Positions 36,144-45,619 of a stretch of DNA of 64,000 bases are shown piece by piece. The stretch spans positions 235,683 through 299,682 of the forward strand of contig NZ_JAPMXC010000006.1 in the NCBI RefSeq assembly GCF_026624755.1. Direction: 5' to 3'. Each line of letters starts with the position of its first letter. Positions within the stretch are counted from its first letter, which is position 1. The notes below the pieces were generated by a model. The model ran no database searches and was not told the DNA's origin. It worked only from the letters and a program-made list of their open reading frames with translations. A program made the translations under genes and the position numbers. The DNA comes from Robbsia betulipollinis. Its GTDB lineage: Bacteria; Pseudomonadota; Gammaproteobacteria; Burkholderiales; Burkholderiaceae.

Positions 36144-37481
36144 GTGGACACGCTTCCCTTATGGGCCAAGATCGGCACCATCCTGTTGCTGCTGGTTCTT
36201 TCCGCTTTCTTTTCCATTTCTGAAACGTCGATGATGGCGATCAACCGCCATCGACTCAAATATCTGGCGAGCAAGAGCGCGTTCGGCGCGAAGCGCACGC
36301 AGGGTCTGCTCGCCAAGACCGAACAGCTGCTCAGCCTGATCCTGATCGGCAACAATCTGATCAATGTCGTGATTCCGGTGGTGACGACATCGATCACGCT
36401 GAGCATGTTCGGCAACGACAGCGTCGTTCTGTCGGTCACCACGGGCGTGGTGGCGTTCCTGATCATCGTGTTCTGCGAGATCACGCCGAAAATCGTCGGC
36501 GCCAGTTTTCCCGAGAAGATCGCCCTGCCCGCCAGCTTCGTGCTCGGCCCGCTGATGCGGGTCGCCCAGCCGCTGATCTGGTTCGTGAACCTGTTCGCCT
36601 CGGCCACCCTGCATCTGTTGCGCATCAATACCCACGGCGCCCGGGATGTGCGACTGAGTTCCGAGGAGGTACGCAACATCGTGCTCGACTCGGGGAGCTT
36701 CCTGCCGCTCAAGCATCGCAGCATCCTGAGGAATCTGTTCGACCTGGACAATATCGAGATCGACGACGTGATGGTGCCGCGCGCACGCATCGAAGGCCTG
36801 GATCTGAGCGCGCGCTTCGAAACCATCGTGCAGCAGCTCGAGACCTGCTATCACAACAAGCTGGTCGTCTACGATGGCGACATCGATCGCATCGCCGGCG
36901 TGCTGCACGTGCGCAAGACGCTGGCGGCGCTGCACACGCCCGGCTTCACGCCCGACACGGTGCGCTCGATGCTGACCGAACCGTATTACATTCCGACCGG
37001 TACGCCCGTCTTCCAGCAATTGCAGTTCTTCCAGGAGCATCGTCGCCGTATCGGCATCGTCGTCAACGAGTACGGCGAAGTGCAGGGGCTGGTGACGCCG
37101 GAGGACATCATCGAGGAATTGATCGGCGAATTCACCACCTCGGTACCGCGCTCCGCCGCCTCGCGGCCCGGCTGGAGCGCGCAGGACGACTGCATCGTGG
37201 CAGGTGGCACGCCCTTGCGCGAACTGAACCGCCTGCTCGGGCTGCAGATGCCGGTGGACGGTCCGAAGACCCTGAACGGCCTGATTCTCGAGATCCTGAC
37301 GGAAATACCGGAAGGCGCTTTATCGATGGCGATCAACGGCTGCCGGGTGGAGGTCATGCAGATCGACAATCAGGCGGTACGGACGGTCAAACTGTTTCGC
37401 CCCGCCGTGGACAAAGCCGCCGACAAGGCGGCGGCCAGCATCTCGAGCAAGGCAGCGGGCGGCAAACCCGCGCGACGCTAA
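36144..37481 (+). CDS. HlyC/CorC (CNNM) family membrane transporter-like protein
   Basis: Inner-membrane protein of the CNNM/CorC group, linked to Mg2+ or cation handling and to membrane stress. The 445-residue protein has the DUF21 (CNNM) membrane domain with about four hydrophobic segments (1-190; SAFFSISETSMMAINRHR is the signature), a pair of CBS domains (about 200-320: MVPRARIEGLDL, IVVNEYGEVQGLVTPED) and the CorC_HlyC C-terminal domain (about 345-430). The GTG at 36144 gives the family start MDTLPLW; an in-frame GTG at 36111 would add 11 unlikely residues. Confidence 0.9.
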   Translation: MDTLPLWAKIGTILLLLVLSAFFSISETSMMAINRHRLKYLASKSAFGAKRTQGLLAKTEQLLSLILIGNNLINVVIPVVTTSITLSMFGNDSVVLSVTTGVVAFLIIVFCEITPKIVGASFPEKIALPASFVLGPLMRVAQPLIWFVNLFASATLHLLRINTHGARDVRLSSEEVRNIVLDSGSFLPLKHRSILRNLFDLDNIEIDDVMVPRARIEGLDLSARFETIVQQLETCYHNKLVVYDGDIDRIAGVLHVRKTLAALHTPGFTPDTVRSMLTEPYYIPTGTPVFQQLQFFQEHRRRIGIVVNEYGEVQGLVTPEDIIEELIGEFTTSVPRSAASRPGWSAQDDCIVAGGTPLRELNRLLGLQMPVDGPKTLNGLILEILTEIPEGALSMAINGCRVEVMQIDNQAVRTVKLFRPAVDKAADKAAASISSKAAGGKPARR

Positions 37482-37532
37482 ACGCGTTCCGGCCGGAAGG
37501 CCGAATGGGCGGCGGCGGCACGGCGCGCGAAG

Positions 37533-38942
37533 ATGGGGACCTACCGGTTTTGCGCCGCCTCGCGCGGCCTTCGTGCCATGTCTCCGTCGCCACCGCGTTC
37601 TCCCGCACTTTGCGCGGCCACCCCGGCCCCGTCTACCGCGGCGCGCCCGCTTACGCGTCCTGGCGCCGCCAGCCACGATGCCGATGCCCCCGCAGTCCGA
37701 CTGCTGAACGACATCCTGATCCATGCGGCCGCGCGCAATGCATCGGACCTGCATTTCGAACGCGGCGCGCACGACTGGCGCATCCGGCTGCGGATCGACG
37801 GCGTCCTCCATCTCGCGGACCCCGTGCCCTCGCACCTGCGCGATCCCCTGATCGCGCGGATCAAGGCGCTCGCGGGTCTCGACATCGCCGAACGCCGTCT
37901 GCCGCAGGATGGCCGCCTGAGTCTGCGTCTGTGTGCGGACCGCAGCGAGGATTTCCGCGTCAGCACGCTGCCCACCGTGCATGGAGAAAAGGTCGTGCTG
38001 CGCCGGCTCGACACGCTGCCGGCGCTGTTCGACTTCGGCATGCTCGGGTACGACGCAGGGCAGCAGGCGGCGCTGTATGCCGCGCTGCACGCGCCGCATG
38101 GAATGATCCTCGTCACCGGCCCCACCGGCAGCGGCAAGACGCTCTCCCTGTTCGGCTTCCTGAACGCGATCAACGATCCATCGATCAATATCTGCACGGT
38201 CGAGGATCCGGTCGAGCTGCGTCTGCCCGGCATCACCCAGGTGAGCGTGCGCGAGAAGGCGGGGCTCGATTTCGCCAGCGTTCTGCGCGCCTTCCTGCGC
38301 CAGGATCCCGACGTCATGATGGTCGGCGAGATCCGGGACGCCGCGACGGCGGACATCGCGGTCAAGGCCGCCCAGACCGGGCATCGCGTCCTTTCCACCC
38401 TGCACACCAACGACGCGTCGTCGGCCATCATTCGCCTGCGCGACATCGGTATCGCGTCCTACAAGCTGGCCGCGGCGCTGCGTCTGGTCACCGCCCAGCG
38501 CCTGGTCCGAAAGCTTTGTCCGCAATGCCGCGAACCCGATCCGCTCGCGATCGCGCAATGCGCCGTCATGGGGTCCGCCGCCATGGCGGCGTTCTCCCCG
38601 GCGCCTCCGCCCGGGGTACGGCCAATGCCGGCGCGGTCCCGGCCGGCGTGCGCGACGACCGTGCACGACCCCGCCGGCGGGGATCTCCCTCCCGCCTGGC
38701 GCGCGGTCGGCTGCGATGCCTGCCACGGCATCGGCTACCGGGGGCGCATGGCGATCCACGAAGTCATGCCGATCTCCGCACGGATGCGCGAACTCATCGT
38801 CGGCGACGCCAGCGTCGTCGCCCTGAGCGCGCAGGCGCGCGCCGAGTGCATTCCGACGCTGCAGGATGCCGCGCTGGCGGCGGTGCGGGCGGGCCGGACC
38901 AGCCTCGCCGAGGCGTTCGGCGCCACCGGGAGTGACGCATGA
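37533..38942 (+). CDS. GspE/PilB-type secretion or pilus assembly ATPase (short form)
   Basis: Cytoplasmic hexameric ATPase that drives assembly of a type IV pilus or type II pseudopilus. The 469-residue protein has Walker A GPTGSGKT, the Asp box VEDPVELRLPGITQ, Walker B DPDVMMVGEIRD and the His box STLHTNDASSA. A zinc motif is formed by CPQC and CDAC with an unusually long, Pro-rich linker of about 75 residues between the pairs. It lacks the N-terminal MshEN domains of full-length PilB (about 560 residues); the core starts at VRLLNDILIHAAARNASDLHFE. Its end overlaps the next gene as ATGA. Confidence 0.92.
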   Translation: MGTYRFCAASRGLRAMSPSPPRSPALCAATPAPSTAARPLTRPGAASHDADAPAVRLLNDILIHAAARNASDLHFERGAHDWRIRLRIDGVLHLADPVPSHLRDPLIARIKALAGLDIAERRLPQDGRLSLRLCADRSEDFRVSTLPTVHGEKVVLRRLDTLPALFDFGMLGYDAGQQAALYAALHAPHGMILVTGPTGSGKTLSLFGFLNAINDPSINICTVEDPVELRLPGITQVSVREKAGLDFASVLRAFLRQDPDVMMVGEIRDAATADIAVKAAQTGHRVLSTLHTNDASSAIIRLRDIGIASYKLAAALRLVTAQRLVRKLCPQCREPDPLAIAQCAVMGSAAMAAFSPAPPPGVRPMPARSRPACATTVHDPAGGDLPPAWRAVGCDACHGIGYRGRMAIHEVMPISARMRELIVGDASVVALSAQARAECIPTLQDAALAAVRAGRTSLAEAFGATGSDA

Positions 38943-40096
38943 CACGCCCGCGCGCCTTCGCCCAGCCCGCCGCGCGTCCGTCCGGTCGCGCGGCGGCGCA
39001 GGCCGCGCCGATGCCACCGCGCCGTTCCTCGCCGCGCTTCCGCCACCGGCGCCATGCGCCCCGCCTGCTCGGCCGGCCCCTGACCCTGCTCACCCGGCAA
39101 CTGGCCGGCTTGCTGCATGCCGGCATTCCGCTGCTCGCGGCGCTCGACCTGCTCGCCTGCGCGGACGACGGCCGCGCGCCGTGCGCGGTACTGAGCGCGA
39201 TACGCCACCAGCTCGTCCGGGGACGCTCGCTCGCCGATGCGCTGCGCCAGCATCCCCGGACCTTCGACGCGTTCTACCTGCAACTGGTCACGCTGGGCGA
39301 GTCCTCCGGCCGGCTCGCCGACATGCTGCTGCGCCTGGCCGAGGCGCGGGAGCACCGCGAGCGGCATCGTCAGCAGGTGCGTCAGGCGCTTGTCTATCCC
39401 GCGTTCGTCTGCGCGGTCGCACTGGGCGTCGTGCTCGCGCTGATGATCTGGGCAGTGCCCGCGTTCCAGCATCTCTTCGACGATTTCGGCGCGGTCCTGC
39501 CGCCGCTCACGCGCGCGGTGCTGAATGCGACAGATGGCTTGCTGTCGTATGGCTGGATCCCCATGGTTGGCGCCGTGCTGGCGGGAGCCGGCACGCGTCT
39601 CGGCTGGCAGCGCTCGCCGACGTTCCGGCACGCGGCGCATGCGCGCTGGCTCCGCCTGCCGCTGGTCGGTCCGCTTTGCACGCAGACGGCGCTGGGCCAA
39701 TGGGCCAGCGGCCTTGCCGTCCTGCTGCTGGCCGGTACACCGCTGGTGGACGCGTTGCGCATCCTCGGCGCGGGCCATGCCCAGCCGGTTTTCGCGCATG
39801 CCAGCGCACGGCTCGCGCACCGGCTGCAGAACGGCGAGCGGCTGGCGACGGCAATGGCCGGGGCCGGCTGCTTTCCCGCTTCCGCCGTGCGCAGCGTCGC
39901 ACTCGCCGAGCACACCGGGGCGCTGGACCGCATGCTGAACGAACTCGGACAACGCTATGCCGCCGATGCCCAGGCCCGCGTCGCGGCATGGACCCGCATC
40001 GTCGAGCCGCTGGTCATCAGCCTGTGCGGCGGCATCGTCGCACTGCTGGTCGTGGCGCTCTATCTGCCGATTATCGAACTGGGCAATGTGGTATAG
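38939..40096 (+). CDS. GspF/PilC-type inner-membrane platform protein
   Basis: Inner-membrane platform that couples the assembly ATPase to pilin extraction. The 385-residue protein has two T2SF domains (about 50-170 and 255-380), each with a conserved GESSGRL- or ALAEHTGAL-type segment and a membrane helix. The RQLAGLLHAGIPLLAALDLL and VYPAFVCAVALGVVLALMIWAVP signatures are clear. A basic 45-residue leader is Pro/Ala/Arg-rich. It overlaps the ATPase gene by 4 bases and precedes the prepilin peptidase. Confidence 0.93.
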   Translation: MTRPRAFAQPAARPSGRAAAQAAPMPPRRSSPRFRHRRHAPRLLGRPLTLLTRQLAGLLHAGIPLLAALDLLACADDGRAPCAVLSAIRHQLVRGRSLADALRQHPRTFDAFYLQLVTLGESSGRLADMLLRLAEAREHRERHRQQVRQALVYPAFVCAVALGVVLALMIWAVPAFQHLFDDFGAVLPPLTRAVLNATDGLLSYGWIPMVGAVLAGAGTRLGWQRSPTFRHAAHARWLRLPLVGPLCTQTALGQWASGLAVLLLAGTPLVDALRILGAGHAQPVFAHASARLAHRLQNGERLATAMAGAGCFPASAVRSVALAEHTGALDRMLNELGQRYAADAQARVAAWTRIVEPLVISLCGGIVALLVVALYLPIIELGNVV

Positions 40097-40128
40097 GATG
40101 GAGGCCGTTTCGAACCAGGCGGCAAGTC

Positions 40129-41139
40129 ATGCAAGGCAACGAACTCACGGGCACAGCGCTTTCCTCCTGGCTGATCGGCTATGGCACGGCCTTCGGCATG
40201 CTGCCGCCCGTCCTGCAATACCTGTTCGCCGCGCTTTTCGGGCTGGCGATCGGCAGCTTCCTGACCGTCGTGATCCACCGCCTGCCGATCATGATGGAAC
40301 GCGCCTGGCGCACCGAGATCGCCGACGAGATCGGCGACACGCGCGCCCGAGAGGGCGACCGGGATGCCACGCCCCGCGCTGTCGGCGCCACGGCATCCAG
40401 CGGACCCGGCGCACCCGATGCCGCAGGCGCGCTCGATGCCGCCGCCGTCATGCCGCCGCCTCTGGAACGTTACGATCTCGCGCTGCCGCGCTCGGCCTGT
40501 CCGTCGTGCGGCCACGTGCTGCGCCCGGTCGAAAACATCCCGCTCGTGAGCTATCTGCTCGCGCGTGGCCGCTGCCGCGCCTGCGGCCACGCGATCGGCA
40601 TCCTCTATCCCCTCGTCGAAGTCCTGACGATGGCGATGGCGCTGGTCGTGCTCCGGCACTTCGGCGCCGGCTGGACCGGCGTCGCGGCCTTCGGTCTGTG
40701 CGCGAGCCTGATCGCCCTCGCCTTCATCGACGCCCGCACGCATCTGCTGCCGGACGTCCTGACCCTGCCGCTGCTGTGGACGGGATTGCTGCTCAATGTC
40801 GGCGACCTGTTCGTGCCGCTGACGGACGCGGTCATCGGCGCCGCGGCCGGCTACCTGTTTCTCTGGCTGATCTACTGGGGCTTCCGGCTGCTGCGCGGCA
40901 AGGAGGGCATGGGCTACGGCGACTTCAAATTGCTCGCGGCGCTGGGGGCCTGGCTCGGCTGGCAGGCCTTGCCCCAGATCGTCCTGCTCGCAGCGCTGGC
41001 GGGATCGCTGTTCGGCCTGGCGGCACTGTTCAGCGGCCGGCGGCGCGCGGACCAGCCGCTGCCGTTCGGTCCCTATCTCGCCTTCGCCGGCGGCGTCGCG
41101 CTGTTTTTCGGCGACCCTTTGCGCCACTGGATCGCCTAG
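40129..41139 (+). CDS. pilD: Prepilin peptidase/N-methyltransferase
   Basis: Inner-membrane aspartyl protease that cleaves and N-methylates type IV prepilins and pseudopilins. The 336-residue protein has the zinc cysteines C124/C127 and C149/C152 (CPSC, CRAC), catalytic Asp D201 in [14 protein letters not shown] and D265 in the GMGYGD (GxGD) motif, with about seven membrane segments. A 50-residue Ala/Asp/Gly-rich insertion (about 62-112) separates the first helix from the cysteine domain. The start MQGNELTG at 40129 follows the GspF gene by 32 bases. Confidence 0.95.
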   Translation: MQGNELTGTALSSWLIGYGTAFGMLPPVLQYLFAALFGLAIGSFLTVVIHRLPIMMERAWRTEIADEIGDTRAREGDRDATPRAVGATASSGPGAPDAAGALDAAAVMPPPLERYDLALPRSACPSCGHVLRPVENIPLVSYLLARGRCRACGHAIGILYPLVEVLTMAMALVVLRHFGAGWTGVAAFGLCASLIALAFIDARTHLLPDVLTLPLLWTGLLLNVGDLFVPLTDAVIGAAAGYLFLWLIYWGFRLLRGKEGMGYGDFKLLAALGAWLGWQALPQIVLLAALAGSLFGLAALFSGRRRADQPLPFGPYLAFAGGVALFFGDPLRHWIA

Positions 41140-41140
41140 C

Positions 41141-41755
41141 ATGCTCAGGATCGGACTCACCGGCGGCATCGGCAGCGGCAAGACGGTGGTCAGCGACCGC
41201 TTCGCGGCGCTGGGCGCGAGCGTGATCGACAGCGATGTGCTCGCGCGCCGCGTCACGGCACCGGGCGGCACGGCGATCGCGCCGATTGCCGCGGCCTTCG
41301 GTGCCGATTTTCTGGCGGACGACGGGTCGCTGGACCGCGCGCGCATGCGGGAAAAGGTGTTCGCGGATGCCGCCGCCCGCAGACAACTCGAATCCATCAC
41401 GCATCCGCTGATCCGGGCCGAGACCGAGCGCGAGTTGCGCCAGCCCCATCATGCGGCGGCGCCCTATCTGATATTCGCGGTGCCGTTGCTGGTCGAATCC
41501 GGGCGCTGGGCGTCACGCGTCGACCGGGTGCTGGTGGTCGACTGCGCGATCGAGACGCAAATCGTCCGCGTGATGCGGCGCAACCGGTTGAGCGAGGCGC
41601 AGGTACGGGCGATCATCGCCAGCCAGGCGAGTCGTGAATCCCGTCTGGCGGCCGCCGACGATACGCTGGTGAACGATCATAAGCCGCTCGCCGCCCTGCA
41701 CGCCGAAATCGACGTCCTGCACCGGCACTATCTCGCCCTGGCGGCGGCTGCTTAA
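41141..41755 (+). CDS. coaE: Dephospho-CoA kinase
   Basis: Phosphorylates the ribose 3'-OH of dephospho-CoA, the last step of coenzyme A synthesis. The 204-residue protein begins [15 protein letters not shown], whose P-loop is at residues 8-15. DSDVLARRV (the DxD-type substrate loop) and the lid segment [16 protein letters not shown] follow. It starts one base after the pilD stop, the standard pilD-coaE-zapD-yacG order. Confidence 0.97.
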   Translation: MLRIGLTGGIGSGKTVVSDRFAALGASVIDSDVLARRVTAPGGTAIAPIAAAFGADFLADDGSLDRARMREKVFADAAARRQLESITHPLIRAETERELRQPHHAAAPYLIFAVPLLVESGRWASRVDRVLVVDCAIETQIVRVMRRNRLSEAQVRAIIASQASRESRLAAADDTLVNDHKPLAALHAEIDVLHRHYLALAAAA

Positions 41756-41847
41756 AAAGCGCGCGTTGCGGCGCCTGGGCCCCCGCATTAGAATGACGTG
41801 TCCCGTCCGCAAACCTGAAGCGCACAACACCTCTAAGGCGATTCCGC

Positions 41848-42603
41848 TTGATTCTTTACGAATACCCTTTCAACGAACGCATCCGGACGCTCTTGCGGCT
41901 CGAGGATCTCTTCGAGCGCTTCACCTTCTTTCTGGCGCAGGAAGATCCGCGCGCGCATCACACCGCGCTCACGACACTGTTCGAGATCGCCGAGGTGACG
42001 GGACGCACGGACCTGCGGTCGGACCTGCTGAAGGAACTCGATCGCCAGAAGCAGGCGCTCGCGCCCTATCGGGAAAATCCGGGCATCGAACAGGATCAAC
42101 TGGAAGCCGTGCTCGGGCAGATCGACCACGCGCTGACCGGACTGGGCCGCCTGCAGGGCAAGCCGGGGCAACATCTGACCGACAATGAATGGCTTGGCAG
42201 CATCCGCAGCCGCATGATCATTCCCGGCGGCACCTGCAAGTTCGACCTGCCGTCCTACTACGCCTGGCAGCAGAACAGCCCGGAGCAACGGCGCGACGAC
42301 ATCACCAAGTGGATCATGCCGATCGTCCCGCTGCAGGAAGCCGCGTCGATCGTCCTGCGCCTTGCGCGGGAATCGGGGCAGGCGGCGAAGGTGATGGCGC
42401 CGCAGGGCAGCTACCAGCAGATGCTGTCTGGACGCAGTTATCAGCTCATGCAGGTGCGGGTCTCGCCCACGCTCAAGGTGATCCCCGAGGCCAGCGCGAA
42501 CAAGTACATGTTGTGGGTGCGCTTCACATCGCAGGACGGCGATCTGAAGCCGCGGGCGGTCGACAGCGACGTGCCCTTCATGCTGACCCTTTGCAACCTC
42601 TAG
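41848..42603 (+). CDS. zapD: Cell division protein ZapD
   Basis: Cytoplasmic Z-ring-associated protein that cross-links and bundles FtsZ filaments. The 251-residue protein starts at a TTG (41848) and begins [20 protein letters not shown], the conserved ZapD N-terminus. The [17 protein letters not shown] segment, the [13 protein letters not shown] core and the [10 protein letters not shown] end are diagnostic. The TTG start is usual for this gene in the group. It is followed by yacG after 10 bases. Confidence 0.95.
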   Translation: MILYEYPFNERIRTLLRLEDLFERFTFFLAQEDPRAHHTALTTLFEIAEVTGRTDLRSDLLKELDRQKQALAPYRENPGIEQDQLEAVLGQIDHALTGLGRLQGKPGQHLTDNEWLGSIRSRMIIPGGTCKFDLPSYYAWQQNSPEQRRDDITKWIMPIVPLQEAASIVLRLARESGQAAKVMAPQGSYQQMLSGRSYQLMQVRVSPTLKVIPEASANKYMLWVRFTSQDGDLKPRAVDSDVPFMLTLCNL

Positions 42604-42613
42604 TTTTCGCCCG

Positions 42614-42796
42614 ATGCTTACAGTCAAATGTCCGACCTGCGGCAAACCGGTCGTCTGGACCGAAGCCAGCCGCTTTCGCCCGTTCTGCTCGGAACGCTGC
42701 AAACAGATCGATCTGGGCGCCTGGGCGAGCGAGAAGTACGCGATCCACAGCGACACCCAGGATGGCGATTCCGACGACGCGGAAAAACTCAACTGA
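42614..42796 (+). CDS. yacG: DNA gyrase inhibitor YacG (zinc protein)
   Basis: Small zinc protein (60 residues) that binds GyrB and inhibits gyrase. The zinc ligands are CPTCGK near the start and [12 protein letters not shown]. The C-terminal acidic tail ([12 protein letters not shown]) is typical. It is the last gene of the pilD-coaE-zapD-yacG set and ends 12 bases from the convergent serine palmitoyltransferase-like gene. Confidence 0.95.
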   Translation: MLTVKCPTCGKPVVWTEASRFRPFCSERCKQIDLGAWASEKYAIHSDTQDGDSDDAEKLN

Positions 42797-42808
42797 ACCG
42801 GCGCCGCG

Positions 42809-44161
42809 TCAACCGGCCCGCTGCGGTCCCCGCCATGACGAACCGGCGAGGATGCCCACCGTCCGCCCGACCCGCTCGAACGCGGCGATCGCTTCGTCGA
42901 GATCCTGGGGGGTGTGCGTTGCCATGACGCTCAGGCGCAGGCGCTGCCCATCCTTCGACACTGCCGGGTATTCGATCGAATTCAGGAAAATGCCTTCGTC
43001 GTCGAACAACTTGCACACTTCGCGAATGTTCGCGTCCGGCGGCATGTGCACCGGGATGATCGCCGCCTCGCGAAACGTCTTGAAACCCAGTCCGCTCAAC
43101 GCTTTTTCCAGATACCGGGCGTTTTCGTGGAGCCGCACGATCCGCTCCGGCTCCCGTTCGAGGACCTCGAGCCCACCGAGCACGGCGGCAACGGTCGTGA
43201 TCGGCAAATGGGCGGAAAAGATATAGGCGCGGGAACAGAACCGCAGGTAGTCGATCACTTCGCGACTGGCGCTGAGGAAGCCCCCCGTCATGCCGAACGC
43301 CTTGCTGAAGGAGCCTACCCAGATATCGACGCCGTCCTTCATGCCGAAATGCTCGCCCACTCCGCCTCCATGCCGCCCCATCACGCCGGTGCCGTGCGCA
43401 TCGTCCACCATCAACACGGCGCCGTAGGTGGCGCACAGCGCGCTGATGCGCGGGAGCGGCACCAGATCGCCATCCATCGAGTACACACCCTCGGCCGCGA
43501 CGAAGATCTGCCGGTTGGGCCGGTCCTCGGCCTTGCGGTAGCGCTGCAGCAGCCGTTCCAGGTGATCCATGTCGTTGTGCGCGAAACGGATCGCACTGAA
43601 CTTGGTTTTCGCCGCGGTCAGCGCGATGCCGTCGTACAGGCTCGCATGGTTGTAGGCGTCATACAGCAGCACGTCGTCGGCCCGGATCAGGGTGTTGATC
43701 CAGCCGAGATTGGCCTGATAGCCGGAACCGAACAACATGGTGTCTTCCGCGCCCTTCATCCGCGACAGCCGCTTTTCCAGTAGCCGATGCAGTTCGGTCA
43801 TCCCGCCCAGCAGGGGCGGCCCGCCCACGCCCGCGCCAAAGGTGTCCAGCGCGTCCTTGATGCGGCCGATGACGTGGGGGTGCGTGGTCAGGCCGAGATA
43901 ATTGTTCGACCCGAGCATGATCATTTCCCGGATCGTGCCGTCGGCAGCACGCACGCGGGTCCGGTTGGACACGGCCGATACGATCTCCCGGCTGTAATGC
44001 ACCATCCCTTTCTCGACGGTATCGCGGTAGAAGTCCGAAAACGGCTTGACGCGCCCCTGCAGCGTCGTGGCATCGGTGTTGAACAGCTCGGCCAGCGCGA
44101 AATTCTCGCCGTGATTCGATTCGCTCGAGTCGGACTCGATGGCAGACGAAGCAGATGACAT
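42809..44161 (-). CDS. Alpha-oxoamine synthase family enzyme, serine palmitoyltransferase-like
   Basis: PLP enzyme that condenses an amino acid with an acyl thioester. The 450-residue protein has the full family set: SNNYLGL, the GVGGPPLLGGMTELHRLLE glycine-rich loop, H172 (YNHASLYDG, ring stacking), D254/H256 in VDDAHGTG and the PLP lysine K287 in GSFSKAFG. Its long N-terminal arm and AFERVGRTVGIL end resemble bacterial serine palmitoyltransferases more than KBL or BioF, but I cannot exclude a BioF-like or natural-product role. It lies directly downstream of a 3-ketosphinganine reductase-like SDR. The start at 44161 is preceded by AGGA. Confidence 0.85.
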   Translation of the reverse strand: MSSASSAIESDSSESNHGENFALAELFNTDATTLQGRVKPFSDFYRDTVEKGMVHYSREIVSAVSNRTRVRAADGTIREMIMLGSNNYLGLTTHPHVIGRIKDALDTFGAGVGGPPLLGGMTELHRLLEKRLSRMKGAEDTMLFGSGYQANLGWINTLIRADDVLLYDAYNHASLYDGIALTAAKTKFSAIRFAHNDMDHLERLLQRYRKAEDRPNRQIFVAAEGVYSMDGDLVPLPRISALCATYGAVLMVDDAHGTGVMGRHGGGVGEHFGMKDGVDIWVGSFSKAFGMTGGFLSASREVIDYLRFCSRAYIFSAHLPITTVAAVLGGLEVLEREPERIVRLHENARYLEKALSGLGFKTFREAAIIPVHMPPDANIREVCKLFDDEGIFLNSIEYPAVSKDGQRLRLSVMATHTPQDLDEAIAAFERVGRTVGILAGSSWRGPQRAG

Positions 44162-44246
44162 GAAAGGTTTCCTGTGCCGCCCATGCAGCGGCATGCGTGC
44201 GACTGTTTTTCTATGGAATACGTCGCGGGCGCGCCCGCGCACGCGT

Positions 44247-45068
44247 TCAGGGACGTTCCTGGCGCTTGAGCGAACGCGCGATCAGCGGATCGAAATACCA
44301 CCGGTTGACCAGGGGGCCGATGAGACTGCCCAGACGTGACAGCGCGCCCAGCGTCAGGCCGGGCGCGATCGAGAACTGTTTTCCGGCGACGCCCCGCACG
44401 ATGGCCTCCGCCACTTCCTCGGCGGTGGCCGCCTTGGCGCCCGCCGCGATCTGGCTGGTGATCGTCGGCCGTATCTTGATCTCCTCGCGCAGCATCGGCG
44501 TGTCGGTGTCCGGCGGATATACCACCGACACCCCGATGCCCAGCGGCTTCAACTCGGCGCGCAAGACCTCGCCGAGCCCGCGCAACGCGAATTTGGTCGG
44601 TGTGTACGCGGACAGGCCGTAAATGCCCAGCAGCCCCGCGCCGGACGACACCAGCACGATATGTCCGCGGCCCGCCGCCCGCATCGCGGGCAGCGCCGCA
44701 TGCACAAGGTAGACGCCGCCCAGATAGTTGACGTCCATCGTTGTACGAAACGCCTCGGGCGTGAGGGTCTCGAAAGTATGGGGAATCACGATGCCGGCGT
44801 TGGCGACCACCAGCGTCGGCGCGCCGTTTTCCGCGATACCCCGCTCGACCGCGGCCTTGACCGCCGGCGCATCGCGCACGTCGACGCTCAGCACGAGAAT
44901 GCGTTGCTCGTCCCGCTGCCGCGCGCCTTCGAGTGCACGGCGCGCGGCGTCGAGACGCTCGGGATCACGGGCGAGGATCGTCAGGTGATGGCCGCTTTCC
45001 GCCAGCTTCTGCGCCAGGGCGAGCCCGATCCCGCTCGATCCCCCGCTGATGATGGCGTGGGGCGTCAT
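44247..45068 (-). CDS. SDR family oxidoreductase, 3-ketosphinganine reductase-like
   Basis: Short-chain dehydrogenase of 273 residues. The Rossmann loop is SGGSSGIG (8-15), NAG is at 90-92 and the catalytic triad is S142-Y155-K159. After the active site it reads VYPPDTDTPM (183-192); the PPDTDTP string is a hallmark of 3-ketodihydrosphingosine reductases (KDSR), which reduce the product of serine palmitoyltransferase. A hydrophobic C-terminal segment (LTLGALSRLGSLIGPLVNRW) could touch the membrane. It sits 85 bases upstream of the palmitoyltransferase-like gene on the same strand, with AGGA before the ATG. The lipid role is inferred. Confidence 0.85.
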   Translation of the reverse strand: MTPHAIISGGSSGIGLALAQKLAESGHHLTILARDPERLDAARRALEGARQRDEQRILVLSVDVRDAPAVKAAVERGIAENGAPTLVVANAGIVIPHTFETLTPEAFRTTMDVNYLGGVYLVHAALPAMRAAGRGHIVLVSSGAGLLGIYGLSAYTPTKFALRGLGEVLRAELKPLGIGVSVVYPPDTDTPMLREEIKIRPTITSQIAAGAKAATAEEVAEAIVRGVAGKQFSIAPGLTLGALSRLGSLIGPLVNRWYFDPLIARSLKRQERP

Positions 45069-45187
45069 GTGATGTTCCTTTTTGACCTGCGCGGTGTCGG
45101 GGGGCGCTCGAGGAAGCGCGCAAGGCGATTCTAGCCGATTGCGCGATGATGCATCTTACACCGCGCCGGGGCGGCTCTTGCACACCG

Positions 45188-45619
45188 TCAGGGCGGCTCC
45201 GCCGCCAGCCATTCGATGACCGGCAGCGCCGCCGGCAACAGGGGCGCCACGTCGACCGGGGCGCGCTGCCAGAGAAAGGCCTGGCCTTCCCGGCCGCTGG
45301 GTTCGCCGCGCCAGTGCCGGATCTTGTGGAAATACAGACGCACATAGGCATGCGGATAATCGTGCTCCAGCACGCGCCAGGCTTCGCTCGCGCCGATATC
45401 GATGCCCAGCTCCTCCTGCAGTTCACGCGCCAGCGCGGCCGCGACCGACTCCCCCGCTTCGAGCTTGCCGCCAGGAAACTCCCAATAGCCCGCATAGGGT
45501 TTGCCGGCCGGGCGTTGCGCCAGCAGGAAGCGTCCGTCGGGCCGCAGCAGGACACCGACCGCGACTTCGGTGATGGGACGTCCGCCCGCGCCCGCCGGTG
45601 CGCCCGCAGGCGTACTCAT
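45188..45619 (-). CDS. mutT: MutT-type Nudix hydrolase (8-oxo-dGTP diphosphatase)
   Basis: Removes 8-oxo-dGTP from the nucleotide pool to prevent mutation. The 143-residue protein has the Nudix box at 50-72 (GGKLEAGES then RELQEELGI) and the MutT-type FLLAQRPAGKPYAGYWEFPGG entrance. Its ATG overlaps the stop of the upstream ATPase gene (ATGA), as in other Burkholderia. The 5' end is low-complexity Ala/Gly/Pro. Confidence 0.9.
   Translation of the reverse strand: MSTPAGAPAGAGGRPITEVAVGVLLRPDGRFLLAQRPAGKPYAGYWEFPGGKLEAGESVAAALARELQEELGIDIGASEAWRVLEHDYPHAYVRLYFHKIRHWRGEPSGREGQAFLWQRAPVDVAPLLPAALPVIEWLAAEPP

Noticed and set aside
42809-44161. Assignment as BioF or KBL
   Set aside because: The long N-terminal arm, C-terminal GRTVGIL end and KDSR-like neighbour fit serine palmitoyltransferase better; kept as a family-level call because motifs alone do not exclude them.
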